NCBI GenBank assembly: GCA_030704615.1
Contig: CM060733.1
Coordinates: 35,526,001-35,590,000, forward strand
Direction: 5' to 3'
Source: Takakia lepidozioides
Taxonomy: Eukaryota > Streptophyta > Takakiopsida > Takakiales > Takakiaceae
Length of the DNA stretch: 64,000 nt
Part shown: positions 1 through 9,928 of the stretch, piece by piece
Numbering within the stretch: the stretch's first letter is position 1
How the letters are laid out: every line of letters starts with the position of its first letter
Position numbers and translations under genes: made by a program
The notes under the pieces: generated by a model
What the model was told of the DNA's origin: nothing
The model's database searches: none
What the model saw: the letters and a program-made list of their open reading frames with translations, nothing else

Positions 1-2249
1 CGATATTGTGAAGGAGTGGCATCTGAAACATTTGCGTGATTGCCCTTGGTATGTGGACCTTCCGCCCGGCTCGCTCGACCCATCCGAGTTTCAATTGAAG
101 CTGGATGCTGAATTCCGACGAAACCGGGCTCCGCTGCCTCCGTTGGGTGCAAAAGAGGCAAAAGCGCTTGCGAACTCCAGGAAAGCGGCAGAGCTTGCTC
201 AGACAGGAATTCAGGAGAAATTGCATGAGAAGAGTAAAGGTCAAAGGAAAAGGACAAGGAAACAGGTGACTGCAGTAACACCCAAAAAGAAGAAAACCAT
301 CGGGGCATGGAGGAGGCGCAGGAGGGGACCCAAGAGAGTGACTCCGACGCCGATTTTGTTCAAGGTCCTGCGACTGCTGTTGCTCCTACCCAGTCACCGG
401 TCGTCCGGGTTCCCAAGTCAGTTCGGAGTGGGACTGGCTCTGCCAAGAAGTTGGCATTTGAGGGCGAGCCTACACGGCGGTATTCGGCGGTGACGTTTAC
501 GCACAGGCCAAAGCTAGAACCTCCAACCATCATCCAATGCGTCAATGAGAGCTTCCTTGACGCTCTCGCTGCCAGGGCGAAGAAGGTGGCACACAACAAG
601 TCTCTGGCGGAGCAGAAGGGGAAAGCCAAGAAGAGGGCTGCCGGTACAGAGCCTAAAGACACCCCTGGTTTTGAAGCCATGATGGAATTCTTCACGGCTG
701 TGAGCACGAATTGCAAGAGCACTCGGGGGGGGTTGAGGTGGAGAGAGCTTGCGACATGATTCTCCTCGACATTCCAGATGGGGAGCTGCTGGAGGGCCTG
801 GATGGTGTGCCCACCTGGAACAGGTTTACTGAGGACTACTGGAAAGCCGGGTTTGGGCTGGCGGGGATGCTTCTGGATGACGGTGGATGTGTGGTTGTCC
901 TTGCCACGAGAGGGAAGACCACAGAGAATGCGGTGGCAAGGTGGACACCGAAAAGTGTCACCCCGGTCCTCCTCAGAAAATGGTTCTGCATCAGTACGCA
1001 GGGGTTGCGAACAGAGGGCCAAAGTGTAAGTTATCAATCTATTGCATTCACTTCATATTGTGGTGTATGTTAAGTAGACCCTGGAATTGATCCCTTCTTT
1101 GTTGGATGTGCAGACATTGGTGTTTGAGGCATATTGCTTTGTGAAGAGAGGGTCTACGTTCAAATTCCGCAACGACGGTCGTCTTGTTGATGCCGCTGTG
1201 GACCCTGTAACCTACGATGTCCTCTACAACTATGTGCCCCACTCTAGTATGCCGAAGGACACAAAGACAGGCAAACCGTGGCGGTACAGCCGGACCCGAA
1301 GCCCTGCTTTCATCCAAACCCTCATGGAGACGTGCTCGGATGTCCAAGGGCGGATTCTGGACCTCACATGCGGCACGGGTAAGCCTTCACGTCCTCAGTT
1401 TGTCCCCTGGCCCCATTGCAATTGCATGCCGCAAGCTATTAACCGCCCGCTTTGTTCCTCAGGTGCTTCAATGTGGGCAGGGACGTTGTCCGACAGGCAT
1501 GTGTTCGCCTTCGAGCCAGATACTGCCCTCCACAACTCGGAACTTGCAGCGGCTGAACGTCTGCCGAAAGAGGAAGAGGCATCCTCGGAGGATGAGGAAA
1601 AATCCGAGAAGGAGCAGGGGGAGGAAGTTGGGATCGAGGCCGAGGAGCCCCGGTTTACGAGTGAGTGGTGGCATTGTAAGTTGCCTCCAGATTTTGTGAG
1701 GCACCTCCCTCCGCTCTCTTATTTCATTGAAAACCCTTTCTGGTTGTGCTGGTATTGACATTCTTCAAGTGGATTTGTTCTTACTGTAGGATGCCAAGTA
1801 CTGCCGGAGGGACGTCTACACCGGAGTTCATGGGCAGGAGGAACGTGCCTTTTTTTGCCAGGGGAGATTTCATGCCTAGTCCAGAAAGGGAGTACATCCT
1901 GCCTACTTATGCTGCCCGGCTTGCTTCGGTGTCCATTAGGAGGTGTTCCGAACGTAGTCGTGTACAGCAGATTTTAGACGAGGCAAGCCTCAAGAAAATG
2001 AAGATGAGGGAGGAGGCAGCAGCTATTAGAGCCCGTCGGGCTCGTAGATTTGTGTTGGATTCTGCTGAGGAAAGTGGGGGAGAAGACGCAGAAGATTCCC
2101 AGGAGGTGAGGTGGACAGTCCCCCAAGGAGAGGACGGGATTTTTGAGAGGCATAGTGGAACTGATGCATCACAGAGCTCGGAGGATGAGGGGGATGAGGG
2201 GGATGAGGAAGAAGGTGGGGCAAGTTCCTCGGAGGGTGTAGGAGAGTAG
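1..2249 (+). pseudogene. Beta-class DNA methyltransferase-like gene of the element, copy 1
   Basis: The gene has at least four exons in the window: up to 1025, 1114-1378, 1463-1660 and 1790-2249, each bounded by GT and AG. A Lys/Arg-rich, probably nuclear N-terminal part (1-700) precedes a segment reading DMILLDIPDG (753-782), which sits where N4/N6 methylases have DPPY. After it come an RSPAFIQTLME segment and LDLTCGTG (1357-1378), then FAFEPD (1504-1521), resembling motif I (SAM binding) and the following acidic residue. The order, catalytic-like block first and SAM block second, is that of the beta class (PF01555-like). The C-terminus is acidic. The catalytic tetrad is degenerate. Relative to copy 2 the frame is broken by a missing C near 306, G8 instead of G9 at 725-732, and C4 instead of C5 at 1648-1651. 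The start lies outside the window. The domain call is inference from motif order. Confidence 0.6.
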
Positions 2250-2312
2250 TGCCCATTCCGGCTATGACAGTTAGAACACACTTGTATAGACGTGGCTTGC
2301 CACAAAATTTGC

Positions 2313-2318
2313 AATAAA
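2313..2318 (+). terminator. Polyadenylation signal AATAAA of the methyltransferase-like gene
   Basis: A canonical AATAAA lies 64 bases after the stop codon. It is preserved in the inverted copy (TTTATT at 26827-26832), which supports it as the real transcript end signal. Confidence 0.6.
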
Positions 2319-2432
2319 ATGTTGCATTTTAAGTCCACTGGTGCCACATTCCAACTTCACATGACCCTATTTCCGTGCCTCCTAACCCTATTTCCGTGGA
2401 CTCACAATGGTCTGCTCATGCTTTTTTTTTTT

Positions 2433-2486
2433 CCGCTCATGCTCATGCCGCTCATGCTCATGCCGCTCATGCTCATGCCGCTCATG
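2433..2486 (+). repeat. 15-bp subterminal tandem repeat of the element
   Basis: The unit CCGCTCATGCTCATG repeats three times plus a partial unit just inside the element terminus. The inverted copy near 26690-26712 has only about one and a half units, so the number varies between copies. The same CATGAGC words occur again at 7522-7610. Confidence 0.8.
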
Positions 2487-2500
2487 AAATAGCAGCCCCC

Positions 2501-4864
2501 TTAGAAAGGGGGGCACAAACAGTGTGAGTTGACGCACACTGTTTGGTGCTTCCAACTATGGGGTTTATTGACATGGCATTCTGGCTTGTGTAGCCCATTT
2601 GGACATCCTAAAACAAGCTGAGAGAGGGGCACAAACAATATGCGTTGACGCACACTATTTAATGCTTCCAACTACGGGTATTTTGAACTTGGCACACTGG
2701 CCTCGTGTGGCCCATTTAGACATGAAAAATAGCTAGAAAGGGGGGCACAAACAGTGTGCGTTGACGCACACTGTTTGGTGCTTCTAACTATGGGGTTTTT
2801 TGACATGGCATACTGGCCTTGTGTGGCCCATTTAGACATCAAAAATAGGCTGAGATGGGGGCACAAACAATGTACGTTGACGCACACTGTTTGGTGCTTC
2901 CAACTATGGGGTTTTTTGACATGGCATTCTGGCCCTGTGTGACCCATTTTGAAAACCAAAAACAGGCTAAGAGAGGGGCCGAAATAGTGTGCGTTGACGC
3001 ACACTGTTTGGTGCTTCCAACTATAGGGTTTTTTGACATGGCATACTGGCCTTGTGTGGCTTATTTAGGCATCAATAAACAAGCATAAAGGGGAGCAAAA
3101 AGAGTGTGCTTTGAAGCACACTGTTTGGTGCTCCCAATTAGGGGTTTTTTGAAATGGCATTCTGGCCCTGTGTGGCCCATTTTGAAATCCAAAAACAGGC
3201 TGAGAGAGGGGCACAAACAGTATGCGTTGACGCACACTGTTTGGTGCTTCCAACTATGGGGTTTTTTCACATGGCATACTGGCCCCGTGTGGCTCATTTA
3301 GACATCAATAAACAAGCATGAAGGGGAGCAAAAAGAGTGTGCTTTGAAGCACACTGTTTGGTGCTCCCAATTAGGGGTTTTTTGACATGGCATTCTGGCC
3401 CTGTGTGGCCGATTTTGAAAACCAAAAATAGGCTAAGAGAGGGGAAGAAATAGTGTGCGTTGAGGTACACTGTTTGGTGCTTCCAATTAGGAGTTTTTTG
3501 ACATGGCATTCTGGCCCTGTATGGCCCATTTTGAAATCCAAAAACAGACTGAGAGAGGGGCACTTACAGTATGCATTGACGCACACTGTTTTGTGCTTCC
3601 AACTATGGGTTTTTTTGACATGCCATACTGGCCCTGTGTGGCACATTTAGACATCAATAAACAAGCGTGAAGGGGAGAAAAAACAGTGTGCTTTGAAGCA
3701 CACCGTTTGATGCTCCCAATTAGGGGTTTTTTGACATGGCATTTTGGCCCTGTGTGGCCCATTTTGAAAACCAAAAACTGGCTGAGAGAGGGGCAGAAAC
3801 AGTGTGCATTGACGCACACTGTTTGGAGCATCCAACTATGGGGTTTTTTGACATGGCATACTGGCCCTGTGTGGCTCATTTAGACATCAATAAACAAGCA
3901 TGAAGGGGAGCAAAAACAGTGTGCTTTGAAGCACAATGTTTGGTGCTCCCAATTAGGGGTTTTTTGACATGGCATTTTGGCCATGTGTGGCCTATTTTGC
4001 AAACCAAAAATAGGCTTAAAGAGGGGCACAAACAGTGTGCATTGACGCACATTGTTTGGTGCTTCCAATTATGGGGTTTTTTGACATGGCATACTAGCCC
4101 TGTGTGACTCATCTAGACATCAATAAACAAGCATAAAGGGGAGCAAAAACCGTCTGCTTTGAAGCACATTGTTTGGTACTCCCAATTAGGGATTTTTTGA
4201 CATGGCATTTTGGCCCCGTGTGGCCCATTTTGAAATCAAGAAATAGGCTGAGAGATGGGCACAAACAGTGTGCGTTGACGCACAGTGTTTGGTGCTTCCA
4301 ACTACGGGTGTTTTGAACTTGGCACACTGGCCCTGTGTGGCCCATTTAGACATTAAAAAATAACTAGAAAGGGGGGCACGAACAATGTGCATTGACGCAC
4401 ACTGTTTGGTGCTTCCAACTGTGGGGTTTTTTTACATGGCTTTCATGCCTTGTGTGGCCCATTTGGACATCCTAAAACAGGCTGAGAGAGGGTCACAAAC
4501 AGTGTGCGTTGACGCACACTGTTTGGTGCTTCCAACTATGGGGTTTTTTTACATGACATACTAGCCCTATGTGGCCCATTTAGACATCTAAACAAGCATA
4601 ATGGGGAGCACAAAGAGTGTGCTTTGAAGCACACTGTTTGGTGCTTCCCATTTGGGGTTTTTTGACATGGCATACTGGCCCTGTGTGGCCCATTTGGACA
4701 TAAAAAAACAGGCTAAGAGAGGGGCACAATTTGTGCGCATTGCCGCTCACTCTTTGGTGCTTCCAACTACGAGTGTTTTGAACCTGCTACACTGGCCCTG
4801 TGTGGCACATTTAGACATCAAACATCGTCCATTTTTAAATCAAAAAACAGGCTGAGAGGGGGTG
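2501..4864. repeat. 117-bp satellite array, about 20 monomers, each with a long inverted repeat
   Basis: The phrase TTTGGTGCTTCCAACTATGG recurs every 116-117 bases from 2541 to 4757. Each monomer contains a hairpin-forming core, for example 2749-2776, where 13-base arms (AAACAGTGTGCGT and its complement) flank TG. Two monomer types exist. Type A has CGT-TG-ACG at the core centre and CTTCCAAC downstream. Type B has CTT-TG-AAG and CTCCCAATT, with GGGAGCAAAA upstream. The two types largely alternate between about 2985 and 4300. Short open frames on both strands here come from the repeat and are not genes. Confidence 0.93.
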
Positions 4865-6370
4865 TGTAGTGTGAATGCAGGGGAGTGACATTACATTTTG
4901 TCTTACCGCTAAGACCCTGCATCACTACAACGGGAGTGCCCGTTGTACAACTGCAGGAGGGATATATCCCTGCATACAGGTAATTTCATAGGCATACTGT
5001 GCTTATGCTTTGCCAGGATAAAAATGGCTAAGTCATGACCATGCATATTTTCATCCGTAGGATGAACGTTTTCATCCCAGGCGTGTAACCTAGAAACGCG
5101 GGTTGAGGAAAACGAAGAGGAAGATGACGGGCAACTCTTAGCAGCTGCTGCGAGCAGTGGGGTTGGCAGGGCCGTCTGTTTTTGGGAGGTTGTACCTATG
5201 CTATGGGACTCTGCTTGGTTTAGAGAGCAGCATTAGGTGCTTCTGCTTGGTATTCTGTGTAAAGGGAAGCGGTGCCGCTTCTCTCATAGTGATGATCAAT
5301 TCCTGGAGTAGGAGCATGTAAGAAGAGCAGCGCACCACCGCTGTCGCCATTGCCTTGAAGAAAACAATTATGGGCAGATGAGCAAGCAAGGAAAACGGCC
5401 AGCTGCCGGAAGCACAAGGAAGTGAGTTGTGGGCACAATCAATGGAGGGGATGAGGCATGTGAAGTGCTGGCTGGATGGCAACTCAGGTTATCTGTAATC
5501 AAAGCTTATAGCTGCTTTTGTGTCTTCTTACTATAGGACCATGTCAATTCTTAGGGAAGAATTGCACGCATAGAAGGATAGAGTATTTAGTTGGCAAGCC
5601 ACAGGATGTTCCATAGGACGAAGAGGAGCCATCATGGCATGATAAATACTGGAATCAAGACAAGGAGAATAGGTTGAAGTGGCTGCTGACAGGCGATGGT
5701 GAGGTGCCATCTTGGCAGGCAGATCCACCGCTTCGCTGGAGGATAAAACAGATAAGTTCGTAGACTGTGGGCTTCGGTTTTTGGGAGTGGTGACTTAGAA
5801 ATCGTTTTGGTGTGGATTTAGGACTGGCTCTTGGTAGAGGAGAAGGAGGTAGAGATATGTGATGGAGGAAAAAGGTTTTGGAAATGGAATGGAGACTCTG
5901 GACTTCAAACCGGGATAGGGAAAGGATGGATGCACATGATGTTATAGTGTTAGTAGGAGAAATGAGTGGGGGGAGAGACTGCTTGTCACTGAATCAAAAT
6001 GGTCACTGTTTGTCTTCATTCTTGTTCTTTGTTTCAGTGTTATGAACCTGCACACAATGCTGCCGTGGGTATTGATACACTGGAACCAATGTAGACCTAG
6101 CTTGGCTGATTGAAAACACCAGTGAGGGTTAGATAGAACTGTTGAAAACAGAGAAAGGATAATGTGGATGGGGAAGCAACACCGACACTGATTTGGTTTT
6201 TTTTTTGGAACTAATTTCCAGCATGGTCTCAGGGTATGAACAACTGAGGTTCACAGTTGAAGGGAAAAGAGGGTTGTTGGGGTATTTGGTTGAAACCTGT
6301 AGAAAGGCTGAGAGCTGTTTGGGCAATGGCTTCTTTTGGAAAAAGGTAGTGTGAAGGGTTGGTCATTGGC

Positions 6371-6405
<35 letters not shown>

Positions 6406-7099
6406 ATGAATGGGATGGTTATGCCTTGTGTGACCGAGGATGATTTCAAGGCTGGGTGCACTGGATGCCTGGCTGAGTTGTGCATTGCATTGCATGGTAG
6501 ATATGCTGCTGTTGAAGAAGTGAGGAACCTGTAGACCTCAGATTAGAGAGAGAGAGAAAAGGATTTGGGAAGGGAGAGAGCTGCTTAGTATAAGGGGTTG
6601 ATGGGGGATGGCCAATTTGGGGAGATGAGATGAAGAAAACATGAACCCTGAAAGAGACCAGTGGCCCTGCAGTTCATGGCAGATCTGAGCTGCCTCCCTC
6701 TAAATCTGTGTCACCATTACAAAGGGGGCTTCCGACGTGTCACCGCTCAAGGGAGCTTCACATTAAGGGTCGTGTTCAGCGCTGTCATCGGGCTGGTTGC
6801 ATCACATAAAAGATCATGGCAGCACTGTTGGCGCTGTGATCATAGGGCAAGGCTGATGTATAAAAGTAGAACCAAGAGCAAGAACAATTCAAAACTCCCC
6901 ATCCATGTCTTCTCTTCCGCTGCGGCGTGGATGAGGATTGCATGAACTCTGATCACGAACGAACTAAGGGAAACCCACAGCCATGTGAAGATGGTTGGAT
7001 CACTAGAACGTTCCTTCCTTTTGCTTTGACTTCAACTAGGGAGGAGTACAGATTAGAATCACCCAGAAGGGGATTCACGCCCCTTCTTTTCACACTACA
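4865..7099. mobile_element. Non-autonomous TIR transposon inserted in the satellite
   Basis: The left end TGTAGTGTGAA (4865-4875) is the exact reverse complement of the right end (7089-7099). The similarity extends inward imperfectly to about 26 bases, with AGGGG and GTGA shared. GGTG flanks both ends (4861-4864 and 7100-7103), consistent with a 4-bp target duplication. Satellite sequence resumes in register on the right. No open frame of convincing length or composition lies inside, so the element looks non-autonomous at 2,235 bp. Ends beginning TGT plus a 4-bp duplication fit what is known of Ginger-type transposons, but that assignment is only a suggestion. Confidence 0.7.
6373..6402. repeat. 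(GA)n microsatellite
   Basis: An uninterrupted run of about 15 GA dinucleotides lies inside the TIR element. A shorter GA run follows at 6546-6557. Confidence 0.95.
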
Positions 7100-7512
7100 G
7101 GTGCACAAACAGTGTGCGTTGACGCACCTTGTTTGGTTCTTCCAACTTCGGGTGTTTTCAACTTGGCACACTGGCCTTGTGTGGCCCATTTAGACATCAA
7201 AAAACAACTGGAAAAGGGGGGCACAAAGAGTGTGCACTTACGCACATTGTTTGGTGCTTCCAACAACGGGTGTCTTGAACTTGGCACACTGGCCTTGTGT
7301 GGCACATTTAGACATCAAAAAACAATTAGAAAGGGCGCACAAAAAGTGTGCGTTGACGTACACTGTTTGTTGCTTTCAATTAGGGGTATTTTGAACATGG
7401 CATACTTGCCCTGTGTGGCCCATTTTGAAATCACAAGACGCACAGAGGGGGGCACAAACAGTATGCGTTGCCGCATACTGTTTTGTGCTTTCAACTGCGG
7501 GTGTTTTGAACA
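7100..7512. repeat. Satellite array continuation (about 3.5 monomers)
   Basis: This is the same 117-bp monomer as in the main array, at cores near 7108, 7225, 7343 and 7460. The core at 7460 has GTATGCG paired with CGCATAC, a matched change on both arms relative to GTGTGCG and CGCACAC. It ends abruptly at about 7512, where CATGAGC-rich element-end sequence begins. Confidence 0.9.
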
Positions 7513-8309
7513 GAGGTTTACTATTTCATGAGCAGAAACCATGTGCCATGAGCCATGAGCCGCATGAGCGGTGAGCCGAAGTCTAAGACACGCGGATTTC
7601 ATGAGCGGACTCCTCCAAATTTGGAAATGCGGCAGATTAAACAAGTATTAAAATAATAGTTTTTTAGGGCACCTTGCCGTTTTTGGAAGTTCCACATCCT
7701 GTAATGCGGCGAAGATATGTCGTCAGTAACAAGATCGCTCATGGTTTTTTAGATCCGCGGTTTTACATGCCTTAACATTGGAATGAAGTTGACCCTTCTG
7801 CCGCGATTGAACCAATAGAGTCTGCAGTACTTCACAATTCTGTCATTTTCGGGTATTCGGCGGGAAAGATTTGCGACTCAACTGGGAAATGCGGTGCCGC
7901 ATTAGGGCTTGCACGTGCGAAATTTCTGGGGAGTTTGGTGTTGGCGACGGTCGGCTCCCTAAAGGCTGGGTGCGACTATCTTGCTATGACGAAGGTCGTA
8001 TCTACCAGTATCTACGACGTTACTTGGAAATGCGGCGCCGCATTTCCTTGCCGGGGGTCGAATGAGGAAAGCAAAGTTTGGGAGAGCAAAAAAATAGGAA
8101 CCCTCCAACAAACAAAAATACAAGCACGTAGAAACAGAAGTGAATGACATAGTATTATCTTAGTTCGAGCAAAACAGGTTATTGGTAGGCAAGACATAAG
8201 TCGGACCTTTCTGTGGCCAGAGTCAGAGCTACTTGCAGCAGTACAGTTCTACTACAACTGAAACTCCGAAAAGGATGGGCATACCATGGTTGGGGACCGC
8301 AAGCCAAGC
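7513..8309. other. Non-coding stretch with element-end motifs and AATGCGGC palindromes
   Basis: No gene is visible. The stretch opens with TTACTATTTCATGAGC (about 7518-7533), the inverse of the element end at 2484-2497, followed by several CATGAGC words. AATGCGGC or close forms recur between 7620 and 8047, including a perfect 22-bp palindrome at 8026-8047. Confidence 0.6.
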
Positions 8310-8697
8310 TCATTGGTCCCCTGGATCCATATTCAGAAGAGTGTGCAGCTCTTGGGGGCTCAACCCTGGTGCATGTATGAAGTGATGAGTTGTGGAATTA
8401 CGCCGGAGTCTCTTTAGGTACACGTAGTACAGATGCTTGCAAGGGCTGTATGATGCCCCCTTGTTCGCCATGATCTGGAAGTCGGTGCAATTGCAGGTGG
8501 GTAATTCTGAAATGGTGATGGTGTACACCTCATTGCGAACAGCTGAGCCTGCCGTGGCCATCTGATACACACGCCCAAAGCCTGGTGGGGGCACTTCTGT
8601 CGAGGTGGAAACTCGAAGATGACATTGCCATCGACTTCGGGAGGCAGATACGTTACCTTCCTGACTGGAAATTTGGCATAGTCGAGAGCAGCCAGCC
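8310..8697 (-). pseudogene. SWIM zinc-finger protein fragment, transposon-derived
   Basis: The minus-strand reading contains CNCTDFQIM followed by SPCKHLYYVYLK, giving the C-x-C-x(n)-C-x-H pattern of a SWIM zinc finger. SWIM domains are typical of MULE-type transposases and FAR1/FHY3 relatives. The segment before the finger (EVDGNVIFEFPPR) is in another frame from the finger, so a frameshift lies near 8590-8630. Only about 130 residues remain. The fragment meets the decayed gypsy copy at about 8698, and which inserted first is unclear. Confidence 0.6.
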
Positions 8698-9928
8698 GGT
8701 ATTGGACACTGTGGCAGACCATGAGATGTACTCATTCATGGATGGCTTCAATGGTTATAATCCAGTGCAAGTGGCAGAAGAAGACCAGGGAAAGACAGCT
8801 TTCATCACAGACTGGGGTGCTTATGCATACAAAGTTATGCCCTTTGGACTTTGTAATGCACCAACAACCTTTCAGAGAGTGATAAGTGAATCTTTTCAGG
8901 AGTATCTGGATGATTTCATACAGATGTTCTTGGATGATTTCAGTGTGTACAGCTCTAAGAATGAGCACTTGCATAAATTGGAGTTATGTTTGGCCAGATG
9001 CAGGATGAGAGGTTTGGGCCTGAATCCAGAAAAGTGTACTTTCTGTGTGAACTCCGGGGTGCTTTTGGGACACATTGTGTGTAAGAGGGGACTTCTTGTG
9101 GATCCCAGAAAGACAGAGGCCATTAAAGCCTCTCCACCACCAGTAAATGTTAAGAGTTGAAGGAGATTCCTTGGACAAACCAGTTATTACAGAAGATTTG
9201 TCAGAAGGTATGCATAGATAGCAGCACCATTGAGCAAGCTTCTGAAGAAAGATGCAGTGTTTGCATGGACAGCTGAATGTCAACAGGCGTTTGAGGAACT
9301 TACATTGTCAGTAACAACTACACCGGTGCTGATTAACCCTCACTGGCATGTAGTATTTCATGTTCACTGTGATGCCTCAGGAGAAGCGTTGGGAGCAGTG
9401 TTAGCCCAAAATGTTACAGGAAATATAGATTCACCTGTGTACTATGCTAGCAGGTTGATGAACAGTGCTGAAAGGAACTAAAGCACAACTGAAAGAGAAG
9501 CACTGGCAATGATTTATGCAGTCAAGAAATTCAGGCATTACCTATTGGGAAGGAAGTTTATGTTTTATGTGGATCACCAAGCTCTGATATATCTGGTGAA
9601 CAAACCTTTGATAAGTGGAAGAATAGCAAGGTGGTTGATAATCTTGCACGAGTTTGAGTTCGAGGTTGTTTATAAGCCTGGACGTTTGCATCTTGTGGCA
9701 GATCACTTGTCACGCCTATCAACAGGAGAGCCAGCCATAGGAGTAGACGACCAATTACCTGATGCGAGTTTATTTGCAGTGGAGGTGCAGGGAAGTGCAG
9801 AAGACTGGTTAGATTGGCAGTGGCCAATCAGATACTACCTTACTCATGGTCAATGCCCACCTAGTTATGGGAAGGAGCAGAGGAAGAGAATTGCTATCAA
9901 GGCTTTACCTTATACTATGGTAGGGGGC
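8698..9928 (+). pseudogene. Gypsy reverse transcriptase / RNase H, decayed
   Basis: The reading matches the inner pol from the RT palm through RNase H. The catalytic block reads FLDDFSVYSS near 8930, and RNase H has FHVHCDASGEALG near 9357. In-frame stops occur at 9158 (TGA), 9218 (TAG replacing CAA) and 9479 (TAA replacing TAT). The reading runs to PYTMVGG, where the inner LTR begins, and continues after it at 23253. It is not translatable as one protein. Confidence 0.9.

Larger units (their letters stand above)
1..2500 (+). mobile_element. Methyltransferase-type transposable element, copy 1 (right part)
   Basis: This is the 3' portion of an element whose second copy lies inverted at 26676-29144 and beyond. 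The two copies match base for base over about 2.4 kb apart from scattered 1-nt indels and a repeat-number difference, and similarity stops at the same terminus (CATGAAATAGCAGCCCCC at 2484-2500). Immediately after 2500 the satellite begins. The element carries one intron-containing gene with a poly(A) signal, then about 190 bp of non-coding end rich in CATGAGC motifs. The element class is unknown. No terminal inverted repeat can be tested here because the other end lies outside the window. Confidence 0.75.

Noticed and set aside
2500-4855. Many 60-130-codon open frames on both strands of the satellite
   Set aside because: They repeat the same phrases every 117 bases and arise from the tandem monomer; no start context or independent coding signal.
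2501-4864. CRISPR-like array
   Set aside because: The monomers are contiguous satellite units with no unique spacers, and the setting is a plant nuclear genome.
4860-7105. CACTA-type ends for the TIR element
   Set aside because: CACTA and TAGTG occur, but in the reverse orientation to CACTA termini, and the duplication is 4 bp rather than 3.
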